The notes beneath the pieces were generated by a model. It had not been told where the DNA came from and did no database searches. It saw only the letters and a list, made by a program, of their open reading frames with translations. Both the position numbers and the translations under genes were made by a program. Below, piece after piece: positions 1 to 8,592 of a DNA stretch of 64,000 bases (position 1 is the stretch's first letter; every line of letters starts with the position of its first letter). The stretch covers positions 2,046,001-2,110,000 of the forward strand of contig NC_015064.1 of assembly GCF_000178975.2 (NCBI RefSeq), read 5' to 3'. Source of the stretch: Granulicella tundricola MP5ACTX9 (GTDB lineage: Bacteria; Acidobacteriota; Terriglobia; Terriglobales; Acidobacteriaceae).

Positions 1-2322
1 CACTCCCAGATACACGACGGCCAGCAGAATCGCGATGGCGAAGCCTGTGACCCCGCCTCGCTTGCCGCTGGAGAGCGCAAAGGGGATGGCCAGAATCGCC
101 ATGACCAAGGTAATGGCCGGATACGCCAGTTTGCGGTTGAGCTGTACAGAGAGCCGCATGGTATTGAAGCCCGACTGGCGAAGATCCGAGATGTAGCTGG
201 AGAGTTCTCCGAAGCTCATCTGCTGGGATTGGCGATCTTCTTTCTTGAAGTACTGCGGCTGCTCGTGTATCTCAGGGAAGTTGGCCAGGGTGAAAGGCTT
301 GTAGGTATCGGCCACCTCTCCGGAAAAGGTGCGCGACCAGCCGTTCTCAAAGATCCACTGGTTGACGTTCGAGTCCCACTTGGCTGATTCCGCGAAGATG
401 CGGCGGGTGAGGGTAAAGGTCGCGGGATCGAACTCGAAGACGGTGAGATTGGCGAAGGCGTCGTGGTCAGGGTCGAAGAACTGGTAGTAAAAGATGCGGG
501 CGGGCTGCTTCGCTGTATCGCCGATGTGAACGACCGCTGGTGCGATGGGAGCCCAGCTTCGCGACTGTGCCAGGCTGATGGGATCGAGGACGGTCTGGCC
601 GGAGATCCATTGGCGGTCTGGGCGCAGGAAGGTCTGGGCGGGCTTGCCCTTGATGACGGAGCGGAGGGCTTCCTGGCGGCGATTGGCCTGCGGCAGATAG
701 AACTCGTCGAAGGCGAAGAGCGAGCAGGCGATCACGGCGGTCAGGACGAGGACGGGGGTGACGACGCGATAGAGCGATACTCCGGAGGCCTTCATGGCGG
801 TGAACTCGGAGGTCTTGGCGAGGGAGCCGAAGGTGACGAGGACGGCGACGAGGACGCAGAGAGGCGTGACGTTGTAGAGGATGTAGGGGATGAGGTTGAG
901 GAGATAGTCGCCTACGGTGACGAAGGCGATGCGGTTGCGGATGATGTCTCCGATGAGCTCGAAGAAGGTGAAGATGAGGAAGACCATGGAGAAGGCGGCG
1001 AGGACGAGCGCGAAGGTAGCTCCGAACTCACGCATGATGTAGTCGTCCAAAATCAAAGGAAAGCGGATGTGCAGGAGAGAGCGCAGGCGTTGAGGGATGG
1101 AATTAGAAAGATCGTTCTCTTCACCCTGGCCGGGGCGGTAACGCTCAAAGGCGCGGGAGATGGTTGAGCCGATCGAGGAAAAGATTGAGAGCGCCACGCC
1201 GCCGCGGGAGAGTTGCTGAAGGAGCAGGGCACCGAAGGCGGCGAAGATCAGGTTCGCTCCCCAGACGCCGAGGACCGGCGGCAGCTTGCCCTGGTTGGCA
1301 AGGGCTACGCCAACGGATGAGAGGAAGTAGTAGACGAAGACCAGCAGGATAGTGAGGACGAAGCCGGTGGATTTGCCACCGCGCTTTGAGCTCAGGCCTA
1401 GTGGAACCCCGACGAGCATGAGGACCAGGCAGGCGAAGGGGTAGGAGAAGCGCTTGTTTAACTCGATCTTGTACAGGCGTGCGGCGCGGACGTCGTGCTT
1501 GGGGCCCGGGGCGGCGGCCTGGTTGCCGCGTTGGATGAGCTCTGGGAGCGACAGGGCCAGGATGGGGGTGTCGGAGCGGGAGAGGTGCGCGTCCTCCTGG
1601 GCTCCGGTCTGCATGGGGATGTCGGTGACCTGGAAGGTGGAGATGTTGTACTGGTTGGCGTCTGTGGGGGAGATCTGGTGCTGGGCGCCATCGGTCAGGT
1701 GGAGGTTCAGGTTGCCGGGGCCGGCTGAGGTGACGAGAGCCTGATCTGCGGTGGTGATCTTGGGTGCCGAAGGTTCTGTGAGATCGGCGACGAAGACGTG
1801 ACGCCAGAGCGCCGCACCGGAGCCGGGGCGGACGTCCTGCACGTAGAGCACGATGTTCTTGAAGTCTTCGTCGAAGACCCGCGGCTCTACCTCAAAGGAG
1901 GCCTGGGAGTACTTGAGGGAGTTCTCCAGCGCAAGGAGGTTGGCGGCGGATCGAGGGGCAAGGTAGAGGGAGTTGAAGAGACCCAGCGCCAACGCACCGA
2001 TCGAGACTAGGGACACGATGCGGACGAAGTCCAGCGCACCCATGCCGGAGGCGCGCATGGCGGTAATCTCGGAATCTGCGGCGAGGCGGGAAAGGCCCAG
2101 CAGAATGCCGACCAGGACAGCCATGGGGATGGTGACGATGAGGGCTTCGGGAAGGAAGTAGGCGATGAGGCGGGCTACATCCGAGAGCGAAGCGGAGTTG
2201 CGGACGACGATCTCGAGGATCTTGCCAAGGCGGCTGGTGAAGAGGACGAAGGTGAAGAGAACGCCGCCGAGCAGGGCGTGTGAGAGGACCTCGCGGAGGA
2301 TGTACCGGGTAAGAAGACGCAT
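1..2322 (-). CDS. LptF-LptG fused lipopolysaccharide export permease (3' end cut by window edge)
   Basis: Inner-membrane permease of the LptB2FG transporter that extracts LPS and passes it to the periplasmic Lpt bridge. The frame is open from the ATG at 2322 to the window edge (774 codons, no stop). Residues 1 to about 390 look like one YjgP/YjgQ protein (start MRLLTRYILREV, then the SEITAMRASG loop). From about residue 405 a second copy begins (DDYIMREFGATF, then SEFTAMKASGVS), with a periplasmic domain and a last visible helix. LptF and LptG are normally separate proteins of about 360-390 residues, so this is a tandem single-chain version. The C-terminus lies outside the window. The family is certain; which half is F and which is G is inferred from order only. 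Confidence 0.88.
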   Translation of the reverse strand, partial: MRLLTRYILREVLSHALLGGVLFTFVLFTSRLGKILEIVVRNSASLSDVARLIAYFLPEALIVTIPMAVLVGILLGLSRLAADSEITAMRASGMGALDFVRIVSLVSIGALALGLFNSLYLAPRSAANLLALENSLKYSQASFEVEPRVFDEDFKNIVLYVQDVRPGSGAALWRHVFVADLTEPSAPKITTADQALVTSAGPGNLNLHLTDGAQHQISPTDANQYNISTFQVTDIPMQTGAQEDAHLSRSDTPILALSLPELIQRGNQAAAPGPKHDVRAARLYKIELNKRFSYPFACLVLMLVGVPLGLSSKRGGKSTGFVLTILLVFVYYFLSSVGVALANQGKLPPVLGVWGANLIFAAFGALLLQQLSRGGVALSIFSSIGSTISRAFERYRPGQGEENDLSNSIPQRLRSLLHIRFPLILDDYIMREFGATFALVLAAFSMVFLIFTFFELIGDIIRNRIAFVTVGDYLLNLIPYILYNVTPLCVLVAVLVTFGSLAKTSEFTAMKASGVSLYRVVTPVLVLTAVIACSLFAFDEFYLPQANRRQEALRSVIKGKPAQTFLRPDRQWISGQTVLDPISLAQSRSWAPIAPAVVHIGDTAKQPARIFYYQFFDPDHDAFANLTVFEFDPATFTLTRRIFAESAKWDSNVNQWIFENGWSRTFSGEVADTYKPFTLANFPEIHEQPQYFKKEDRQSQQMSFGELSSYISDLRQSGFNTMRLSVQLNRKLAYPAITLVMAILAIPFALSSGKRGGVTGFAIAILLAVVYLGV

Positions 2323-2359
2323 GAGCAGGTGCTACATGGATTGTAGCTGGTCCGGCTCC

Positions 2360-3367
2360 TCAGCTTTTGGCGAGGGAGTTCCATATCTCTTCCTCGACCG
2401 GAATGCCGAGTCGAAGATTTTCTTCGCGTAGGCGGAGGGTTTCTTCGCCGGGGTAGCGTGGGGGACGGCTGGGGTCTATCGGGGTGGCGGATTGTAGGTC
2501 CGCGATGGCCTGGGTGGCGGTCTGAGCCAGGGCTTCGGGGTCTGTGATGTGCGTGGGGTCTATGGCCAGGAAGAGCTGGGATAGCCCTGTCTCTTTGAGG
2601 GAGTCCGTCTCAATCTGGTGAGTGGCAAGGCCGCCGGAGAGCATAGCCGCAATGAGATCCAGCGTGAGGGAGAGGCCGGAGCCCTTCCAGAGGCCGATGG
2701 GGAGGGCCCGGGCGGTCTGCTCGATGGCAGCGGGGTCCGTGGTCATGTTGCCCTGGGCATCGAAGCCGCCGGGGTAGGGAAGTTGTGCTCCGCGTTTGGC
2801 GTAGGCGGTCAGGGTGCCGTAGGAGTATTGGCTCATGGCCATGTCGAGCACGATGTTGCGGCCTTCGGGCCGGGGGATGGCCAGTACTAACGGGTTGTTG
2901 CCGAGGGTGGGAGCGGACGAGCCCCAGACAGGGAGGTTGGGAAGGGTGTTGGTGAAGGAGATGGCGAAGAGGCCCTGGTCCGCCGCTTGCCAGCCGTAGG
3001 TTCCACCGCGCATCCAGTGGTTGGTCTGGGCGAGCGCTACGCAGCCTATGCCGTGGGTGCGGGCGAGGGCGATGGCGCGGGCCATGGAGGCGTGGGCGTT
3101 GAGGTTGCCGGCGCCGCGGTTGCCGTGCCAGCGCTCGATGGCCCCGAAGGCGGAGGTGAGGGTGGGCTCGGCGGTGGGGTTGACGACGCCGTTGCGGATG
3201 GTGGCGAGGAAGCGGGGGAAGCGGTTTAGGCCGTGGGTGTAGACGCCGTCGCAGGTGGTCTCGGTGAAGAGGCGGGCGCAGAGTCCGGCACGGGCTGGAG
3301 TGAAGCCCAGGGGAATAAGGGTGCTGGTGAGGGCTTGTTCCAGGTCGGCGTACGAGACTCTGAGCAT
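2360..3367 (-). CDS. dlgD: 2,3-diketo-L-gulonate reductase-like Ldh family oxidoreductase
   Basis: NAD(P)H-dependent reductase of the malate/L-lactate dehydrogenase (Ldh/YiaK) fold, 335 residues, cytosolic. It resembles E. coli DlgD (YiaK) throughout: the catalytic-histidine motif GVYTHGLNRFPRF (His45; His44 in E. coli), NHWMRGG, YGWQAA, and the C-terminal half with LPIGLWKGSG. DlgD reduces 2,3-diketo-L-gulonate to 3-dehydro-L-gulonate in ascorbate/uronate-type catabolism. The neighbouring kduD and the kduI-kdgK-kdgA genes 7 kb away support a sugar-acid role. Another 2-keto acid could be the real substrate. A 37-bp gap separates the stop from nothing downstream on this strand except lptFG, so the two may be co-transcribed. 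Confidence 0.82.
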   Translation of the reverse strand: MLRVSYADLEQALTSTLIPLGFTPARAGLCARLFTETTCDGVYTHGLNRFPRFLATIRNGVVNPTAEPTLTSAFGAIERWHGNRGAGNLNAHASMARAIALARTHGIGCVALAQTNHWMRGGTYGWQAADQGLFAISFTNTLPNLPVWGSSAPTLGNNPLVLAIPRPEGRNIVLDMAMSQYSYGTLTAYAKRGAQLPYPGGFDAQGNMTTDPAAIEQTARALPIGLWKGSGLSLTLDLIAAMLSGGLATHQIETDSLKETGLSQLFLAIDPTHITDPEALAQTATQAIADLQSATPIDPSRPPRYPGEETLRLREENLRLGIPVEEEIWNSLAKS

Positions 3368-3373
3368 GAGGGC

Positions 3374-3580
3374 CTACTTGGCGGCTTCGAGTGCGGCGGC
3401 TTTGCCGTGGTGGAGTTTGGCGGAGGCTTCGTGGGCTTCGCGGGAGTGCTCGGTGGCTTGCTGGGACAGCTCGTGGGCGGTGAGGTGATCGCCCTTTCCG
3501 TGAGCGGTTGCGGCTGCGGTGTGAGCGTGTGCTGCGAGGTTGTGAAGTTCTGCTACGCGGTCGTGAGTGCTCTGGGGCAT
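3374..3580 (-). CDS. Small His/Ala-rich hypothetical protein
   Basis: 68 residues starting at the ATG at 3580, chosen because a GGAGAA Shine-Dalgarno precedes it; the longer frame upstream gives non-protein-like sequence. The protein is rich in His and Ala (AHAHTAAATAHGKGDHL, then EHSREAHEASAKLHHG) and probably a single amphipathic helix or helical hairpin, without signal peptide or membrane segment. It ends six bases before the dlgD start, so the two are probably co-transcribed. I do not recognise a named family; stress-related or metal-binding roles are possible but unsupported. Confidence 0.6.
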   Translation of the reverse strand: MPQSTHDRVAELHNLAAHAHTAAATAHGKGDHLTAHELSQQATEHSREAHEASAKLHHGKAAALEAAK

Positions 3581-3638
3581 TTTGGTTCTCCTGCAGGGTT
3601 GGATGCTGGAATCGACCCCTGGACCGCTACCGGGGGGG

Positions 3639-3719
3639 CGATCATGGGTCACCGAACGAAATGGAGACCTTCGCCTCTCCAAGCGAACTACTGAGGTTCT
3701 TCGCTGCGCTCAGAATGAC
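3639..3719 (+). repeat. Two dispersed repeat motifs in the spacer upstream of the small His-rich gene
   Basis: Positions 3639-3664 carry a 26-bp motif (CGATCATGGGTCACCG...AAATGG) that recurs on the opposite strand at 22874-22899 with one mismatch. Positions 3693-3719 carry one copy of the hairpin family GAGGTTCTTCGC...CAGAATGAC, found also at 34992, 45103, 45404, 57301 and 59778. The spacer between kduD and the small gene holds nothing else obvious. Confidence 0.75.
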
Positions 3720-3728
3720 CCTTCATTT

Positions 3729-4499
3729 TTAGCGGCCCATCCAGCCTCCGTCGACGGTCAGGACGGTTCCGGTGACGTAGTCGGAGGCGCGGGAGGTGAG
3801 GAAGAGGGCGGCTCCGGCCAGGTCTTCGGGCTGGCCCCAGCGACCGGCGGGGATGCGCTCGAGGATCTGGCGGTTGCGGGTCTCGTCGGCCTGGAGGGCT
3901 TCCGTGTTGGTGGTGGCGAAGTAGCCGGGCGCGATGGCGTTGACCTGGATATTTTTCGGGGCCCACTCGTTGGCAAGGGCCTTGGTGAGTTGTGCGACGC
4001 CGCCCTTGGAGGCTGCGTAGGCGGGGACCCGGATGCCGCCCTGGAAGCTGAGCAGGGAGGCGATGTTGAGGATCTTGCCCGGTGCGCTGCGAGCAATGAG
4101 GTCTTTGGCGACGAACTGGCTGAGCTGGAAGACGCTGGTGAGGTTGACCTGGAGGACCTGCTGCCAGGATTCGAGGGTGGTGTCTTCGGCGGCGTCGCGG
4201 TGGATCGTTCCGGCGTTATTGACGAGGATGTCTACCTTTCCGAATTTGGCGTGGACTTGTGCGAAGAGGTCTTCGGGGCCGGTGGTGCTGGAGAGGTCGG
4301 CTCGGAAGTCTGCGGCTTGTCCGCCGATGGCTTCTGCGGTTTCTGTGGCGGGGCGGCGGTTGCCGTGGCAGGCTACGGTGGCTCCGGCCTGCGCGAGCGC
4401 GGTGGCGATGGCGGCTCCGAGGCCGCTGGCGGAGCCGGTGATGAGGGCTACTTTGCCGTCGAGGCGGAAGGATTGGGGGAGGGTGCTTGGAGAGGGCAT
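3729..4499 (-). CDS. kduD: 2-dehydro-3-deoxy-D-gluconate 5-dehydrogenase (SDR family)
   Basis: Cytosolic NAD-dependent SDR, 256 residues, matching KduD, which interconverts 3-deoxy-D-glycero-2,5-hexodiulosonate and 2-keto-3-deoxygluconate after KduI. Visible motifs: cofactor-binding TGSASGLG (21-28), NNAG (94-97), catalytic Ser148, Tyr161 and Lys165 in YAASK, and the C-terminal VTGTVLTVDGGWMGR typical of KduD and related dehydrogenases. The start gives an N-terminus (FRLDGKVALITG) of normal length. It lies downstream of ridA on the same strand. The complementary enzymes kduI, kdgK and kdgA sit at 10.0-12.7 kb, which makes the KduD call better than a generic SDR call. Confidence 0.85.
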   Translation of the reverse strand: MPSPSTLPQSFRLDGKVALITGSASGLGAAIATALAQAGATVACHGNRRPATETAEAIGGQAADFRADLSSTTGPEDLFAQVHAKFGKVDILVNNAGTIHRDAAEDTTLESWQQVLQVNLTSVFQLSQFVAKDLIARSAPGKILNIASLLSFQGGIRVPAYAASKGGVAQLTKALANEWAPKNIQVNAIAPGYFATTNTEALQADETRNRQILERIPAGRWGQPEDLAGAALFLTSRASDYVTGTVLTVDGGWMGR

Positions 4500-4549
4500 A
4501 GGTCTTCAGGGTAATGCATGGGGTGTCGAGGATCTGTGGCTTGGAGAAA

Positions 4550-4575
4550 CCCACGTCCGGGAATCCGGACGTGGG
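4550..4575 (-). terminator. Hairpin terminator after the RidA gene
   Basis: An 11-bp perfect stem (CCCACGTCCGG) closes a 4-base loop. On the minus strand it lies 20 bp past the stop of the RidA gene and is followed by TTTCTCC, so it probably ends that transcript before kduD. Confidence 0.6.
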
Positions 4576-4595
4576 GCACCCAGTCGTGGCGGGAT

Positions 4596-5051
4596 CTATG
4601 CGATGGCTACGGTCATCTGGAGTTCTACGAGGGCGTTGCGGGGGAGGGCGTTGACGCCGAGGGCCGCGCGGACGTGGCGGCCGGGTTCGCCGAAGATTTC
4701 TACGAGGAGGTCTGAGGCTCCGTTGATGATTTTGGGAGCGTCGGGGAAGCCGTTGACGGCGTTGACGTAGCCGTTGAGGCTGACGATCTGCTGGATTTCG
4801 TCCAATGACCCGAGGTGGCGCTTGAGGACGGTGAGGTGGCTGAGGACGCAGGCTCGGGCGGCTGCATAGCCCTCTTCAATGCCGGCGTCGAGTCCGGCGG
4901 TGCCGGTGATGAGGCCGTCGGTGTTTGACGAGACGACACCTGAAAGGAAGACCATGTTGCCGATGGTCTTGGCGGGGACGTAGTTGCCGCCGGGTGCGGG
5001 ATGTGCGGGGAGGGTGAGGCCTAATTCTGCGAGGCGGGCTTCGATGCTCAT
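4596..5051 (-). CDS. RidA family protein (YjgF/YER057c/UK114)
   Basis: 151 residues from the ATG at 5051 (MSIEARLAELG), preceded by AAGGAG; the upstream extension to 5126 is not protein-like. Features of the long RidA subgroup are visible: the GNYVPAKTIGNMVFLSGVV strand, a central helix (AARACVLSHLTVLKRHLGSLDEI), and RHVRAALGVNALPRNALVELQMTVAIA with the conserved arginine and terminal glutamate strand. RidA proteins hydrolyse reactive enamine/imine intermediates, or act as related deaminases, usually as trimers. Placed ahead of kduD on the same strand; a role in detoxifying intermediates of that pathway is possible but unproven. Confidence 0.85.
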   Translation of the reverse strand: MSIEARLAELGLTLPAHPAPGGNYVPAKTIGNMVFLSGVVSSNTDGLITGTAGLDAGIEEGYAAARACVLSHLTVLKRHLGSLDEIQQIVSLNGYVNAVNGFPDAPKIINGASDLLVEIFGEPGRHVRAALGVNALPRNALVELQMTVAIA

Positions 5052-5206
5052 GCGGGTGAAGGGCTCCTTCGAGTCAGTCGTTCTACAGGTCCAAGGGTAA
5101 CGTAACGAGGCCCTCATAAATTTCATTCGTGGCGGGCCTAACCTCGGTCTCCGTTTCGCGTCAGTCCTGTAGTATCCCTACAAATCTGTGTCATGCCGAG
5201 GTATCC

Positions 5207-6805
5207 ATGCGAGCAGCCGTTGCCCTCTTTGCGTTTTTGACCGTCTCGTCGCTGGCCCAAGCCCCGGCTGCGTCCAAGTCGTTCGTGATCGCGGATGTTC
5301 ATGTCAGCCCGTTCAATGCGAACCCGTTTATGCATGGAAACTCGACCCAGGGGGATCGTTACTTTCTGACGCAGGCCTCGATGCTGGATCTGATTGCGAC
5401 CGCGTATGGGGTGGATGCAGCGAACGTGCAGGGAGGGCCGACGTGGCTGGAGCGCGATCGTTACGACCTTCGCGCGAAGGTTCCTGCGAAGATCACGCCG
5501 GACGACATCAAGCTGATGCTGCGTGGGATGCTGGCCGAGCGTTTTCACCTGGTGGTGAAGGCTGGGAGCGCTCCACTGCCGGCGTATGTCCTCACGTCCG
5601 AGGCAGGAAAACCGAAGATTAGGGAGTCAGAGGGCACCGACGAAGGGCGTTGCATGCCCGCGCCTCCGCCGCCGAACCAGCCTGCCGGCGCACCGTCCTA
5701 CCGAATACTGAACTGCAAGAACATGGCCATCCCGGCCCTTGCGGATACGATCCACCTTTTTGCGGGAGACTACCTGGGGCAGCCGGTCGTGGACGAGACC
5801 AGGCTTGCCGGAACGTATGATTTCACGCTCAAGTGGTCTGGCAAGGACCAGCTTGAAAAGCAGGGAGCCGATGGCATCTCCATCTTTGCCGCCATGGAGA
5901 AGCAACTGGGGCTGAAGCTGGAGCTCAAGACTGCGCCGCGTCCGGTCTTCCAGGTTGCGAGTGTCGATGAGATTCCTACGCCGAACGCGGCCAATATCGC
6001 GGAGGCTCTGCCTGAGCCGCCTGCGTCGCCGTTTGAGGTTGCCACGATCAAGCCCAGTACCCCGGGTGCGGAAGGGTATGGCCGGATTACGGGCGACCAG
6101 ATCGAGACTCGTGCCATCCCGTTGATGTTTCTGATTCGCTTCGGCTGGGACCTGAACCCGAACAACAAGGAGAGCGTCGTCAACGCTCCTGCGTGGCTGG
6201 ACAGCACGAAGTTCGACATTGTGGCGAAGGCCGGAGCCAATGTGCGGGTGGACAAGTTCGCGTCTGGCAACCTGATCAACTATGAGGATCTACGCAACAT
6301 GGTTCGAGCGATGGTGGCGGACCGTTTTCAGATGAAGTGGCACATGGAGGATCGGCCCATTACGGCCTATACGCTGACGGCGATGAAGCCGAAACTAAAG
6401 CCGACGACTGACCCCACCGAGCGGACCAAGTGCAAGGAAGGTCCGGGTCCGGATGGGAAGGACCCGCGGGTTACGAGTTCTGTCCTGAACCGACTGGTCA
6501 CCTGCCAGAACATGACGCTGGCGCAGATTGGCGATGAGTTACAGCGTGTGGCCAACGGTTATATCTACAACACTGTCGTGGACGGGACCGGGATCAAGGG
6601 GTCGTATGACTTCACGCTGAGCTTCAGCTCTGCGGATAAGGTGCAGCCGGGGGCTGGCGATGCGGCGGTCGGCTCCGATCCGAACGGTGCGTTGTCGGTG
6701 TTCGATGCGGTTAGTCGGCAACTTGGGTTGAAGTTGGAGAAGACGAAAAGGCCTTCTCCGGTGCTGGTGATCGATCATATTGAGGAGACGCCTACGGAGA
6801 ACTGA
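5207..6805 (+). CDS. Tandem TIGR03435 family secreted protein
   Basis: 532 residues from the ATG at 5207, where a clean signal peptide begins (MRAAVALFAFLTVSSLAQA); the upstream frame to 5129 is rejected. Two copies of the TIGR03435 domain follow. The first (about 25-250) has the strand FVIADVHVSP, QASMLDLIATAYGV and a C-terminal VVDETRLAGTYDFTLKW block. The second (about 285-525) repeats it with FEVATIKPS, IPLMFLIRFGWD and VVDGTGIKGSYDFTLSF. This family is strongly expanded in Acidobacteria and has no known function; it is usually secreted and often near M56/BlaI genes, which are absent here. A domain duplication inside one gene is less common than single-domain forms. Confidence 0.88.
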   Translation: MRAAVALFAFLTVSSLAQAPAASKSFVIADVHVSPFNANPFMHGNSTQGDRYFLTQASMLDLIATAYGVDAANVQGGPTWLERDRYDLRAKVPAKITPDDIKLMLRGMLAERFHLVVKAGSAPLPAYVLTSEAGKPKIRESEGTDEGRCMPAPPPPNQPAGAPSYRILNCKNMAIPALADTIHLFAGDYLGQPVVDETRLAGTYDFTLKWSGKDQLEKQGADGISIFAAMEKQLGLKLELKTAPRPVFQVASVDEIPTPNAANIAEALPEPPASPFEVATIKPSTPGAEGYGRITGDQIETRAIPLMFLIRFGWDLNPNNKESVVNAPAWLDSTKFDIVAKAGANVRVDKFASGNLINYEDLRNMVRAMVADRFQMKWHMEDRPITAYTLTAMKPKLKPTTDPTERTKCKEGPGPDGKDPRVTSSVLNRLVTCQNMTLAQIGDELQRVANGYIYNTVVDGTGIKGSYDFTLSFSSADKVQPGAGDAAVGSDPNGALSVFDAVSRQLGLKLEKTKRPSPVLVIDHIEETPTEN

Positions 6806-6864
6806 GGCGTCTCCTGGACCGCAGGTTCGAGAGGTAATGACGCAGTGCGGTGAGAGTGCTTGGA

Positions 6865-6899
6865 ATGCCCACCCTTTCAAGTGGTGAAAGGATGGGCAT
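6865..6899. terminator. Bidirectional hairpin between convergent genes
   Basis: A long inverted repeat, ATGCCCACCCTTTCA against TGAAAGGATGGGCAT with one mismatch, sits between the stop of the TIGR03435 gene (6805) and that of the convergent SDR gene (6913). Its TGCCCACCCT...AGGATGGGCA arms resemble those of the 13811 and 14858 repeats. Confidence 0.65.
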
Positions 6900-6912
6900 C
6901 ATCAGGTGCTAT

Positions 6913-7737
6913 TTACAGTTTCGCAGTCTCGCGAACGCCGTACCGCTCCGCCGAATGCTTGTGAGAGAGGTTGGGTGCCAGTGCGATGCGGGCCGCTTCA
7001 AATTTGTCCCAATCGGCAATGTTGGGCAGCGCAGGGATCGTCACTAACTCACCGCGATCGAAGGCCACCAGGGATGCGTCGACCATCTCCTCCGAACTCA
7101 TGACAATCTCTGAGGGAAGGTTTTGATGGCCTCCAACTCCGGCACGATCCCAGAACTCTGAGGCCGTTGCACCGGGCAGCACTGCCTGCAACTGTATGCC
7201 CTTGCTTGAGACTTCCTTATGAAGGGATTGCGTCAAGTTAAGCACGAAAGCCTTGGTGCCGCTGTAAACACCATTTAACAGCTCTGGATTCAATGCGACG
7301 ATCGAGGCGATGTTGATGATGGCGCCGTTCTTACGTTCCAGTAGGCCGGGCACGACAGCCTTGGTGAGCCGCAAGAGCGCCGTGATATTCAGTTCAATCA
7401 TATTTTCCATCTCGTCCACGTTGGAATCGAGCAGGGTAGAGACACCGCCGAAGCCAGCGTTATTGATGAGGGTCGTGATGGAAGTGTCTGTCTTCAGACG
7501 CTCTTCAATCTTGCGAAGATCGGCTTTGTTGGTGAGATCGGCAGGGAGTGCTTCTACCTTACGACCGGTTGCGGCGGATAGTGAGGCCGCAAGCTCGTTC
7601 AACAGCTTACCGTTGCGAGCGATCAGGATGAGATCGTAGCCGCGTTTGGCGAGACGGTCTGCGTAGACGGCACCAATGCCGGTGGATGCTCCCGTGATCA
7701 GGGCTGTGCCTTTTGAGGAAGTGCTTGGATTCGACAT
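6913..7737 (-). CDS. SDR family oxidoreductase
   Basis: Cytosolic short-chain dehydrogenase, 274 residues: cofactor motif TGASTGIG (15-22), NNAG (92-95), catalytic Ser145, Tyr158 and Lys162 (YSGTK). The body (RLAKRGYDLILIARN, then NGAIINIASIVAL) is that of the YqjQ/DltE-type 'SDR family NAD(P)-dependent' group; the substrate cannot be told. A divergent partner is absent; instead the tetR gene lies 107 bp upstream on the same strand, and the spacer contains an imperfect inverted repeat (7793-7808) resembling the one in front of tetR. It is the probable target of that regulator. Confidence 0.85.
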   Translation of the reverse strand: MSNPSTSSKGTALITGASTGIGAVYADRLAKRGYDLILIARNGKLLNELAASLSAATGRKVEALPADLTNKADLRKIEERLKTDTSITTLINNAGFGGVSTLLDSNVDEMENMIELNITALLRLTKAVVPGLLERKNGAIINIASIVALNPELLNGVYSGTKAFVLNLTQSLHKEVSSKGIQLQAVLPGATASEFWDRAGVGGHQNLPSEIVMSSEEMVDASLVAFDRGELVTIPALPNIADWDKFEAARIALAPNLSHKHSAERYGVRETAKL

Positions 7738-7792
7738 GCTGGATCTCCTTGAAACTGAATGTGGACCGCGTGAGCGGCTCAGTTCATAGGAG

Positions 7793-7808
7793 TAGACCGG
7801 TTGGTTAT
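7793..7808 (-). promoter_or_regulatory. Candidate TetR operator upstream of the SDR gene
   Basis: TAGACC-GGTT-GGTTAT, an imperfect inverted repeat 55 bp upstream of the SDR start. The left half TAGAC is identical to that of the tetR-proximal site at 8444. Confidence 0.4.
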
Positions 7809-7844
7809 TAGATTCAAAGAATCTGATGTTGCCTTACCTTCTTC

Positions 7845-8432
7845 TTATTTCTTCAAGACGATATCGAAGATGAAATGCTGAAAATTCCTCAGTGGGCTGC
7901 TGTCCTGCTCGGCTTTCATGCGCACCAGTGCGCCTTCGTAGCTGTTGAGGATGAACTCCGCAAGCGCATCGGGCTTGGTGGACTTTGCGAGGTCGCCACG
8001 CTTGATTGCCTGGCGAAGCACGTCCGCGATTCCATGCTGCCAGCCCGCATACATCGATTGAAGCTGGGCCTGTAGCTTCGGGATGTGGTCCGCGATCTCA
8101 AGACTCATCGCCCCGACGAGGCACCCTGCGCCCTCTCCCGGCTCTCCGTAAATGGAGATCAGTTCTTCAAAATAAGTTCGCAGCCGCTCCAGCGGAGCAA
8201 TCGAGGTATCTCCGAGGACGCGCTGCGCCCGTTCTCCTTCTCCCTTGGCATACCGGTCGAAGAGCTCGCTGACAAAAGCCTCTTTGCTGGAGAAGTAATG
8301 GTAGAAGGAACCCTTTGGCACATGGGCAAGGTCCAGTACCTCTTTGACGCCGGTCGCGGTGTAGCCAGTGGTGCGGAGTTGCCTGAGACCGACTTCGAGA
8401 AGATGTTCGCGGGTTGTCGAGATGGTGGCCAC
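7845..8432 (-). CDS. TetR/AcrR family transcriptional regulator
   Basis: 195 residues. The N-terminal TetR helix-turn-helix is clear (about residues 10-55: LLEVGLRQLRTTGYTATGVKEV, then HVPKGSFYHYFSSKEAF). The C-terminal ligand domain (GEGAGCLVGAMSLE, ALVRMKAEQDSSPL) resembles the YxaF/LmrA-AefR type of repressors that respond to small electrophiles or drugs. A near-palindrome at 8444-8458 overlaps its own promoter, consistent with autoregulation, and a related half site sits before the SDR gene. The inducer is unknown. Confidence 0.88.
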   Translation of the reverse strand: MATISTTREHLLEVGLRQLRTTGYTATGVKEVLDLAHVPKGSFYHYFSSKEAFVSELFDRYAKGEGERAQRVLGDTSIAPLERLRTYFEELISIYGEPGEGAGCLVGAMSLEIADHIPKLQAQLQSMYAGWQHGIADVLRQAIKRGDLAKSTKPDALAEFILNSYEGALVRMKAEQDSSPLRNFQHFIFDIVLKK

Positions 8433-8443
8433 AGACTCAATAG

Positions 8444-8458
8444 TAGACTAGTCGTCTA
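8444..8458 (-). promoter_or_regulatory. Candidate TetR-family operator at its own promoter
   Basis: TAGAC-TAGTC-GTCTA, 12 bp upstream of the tetR start, with an inner perfect palindrome GACTAGTC. The TAGAC...GTCTA arms resemble LmrA/YxaF-type boxes. Autoregulation is inference. Confidence 0.5.
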
Positions 8459-8592
8459 TAAGCTTGCGTCGGGTGCAGTCTTAGCGCGGTGGTCTTGCCC
8501 CTCAAACTTCGAGTCCTGATTGTTTGCTGGAGCGATCATTGCTGTTCTACAGCGGAGCGGATGGAAAGCAGGGGCGTTGATACACTGGAGCG

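Noticed and set aside
463..1167. A Gly/Glu-rich plus-strand protein inside lptFG
   Set aside because: It is the complement of a well-conserved coding region; many such acidic or Arg-rich frames occur because of the GC bias.
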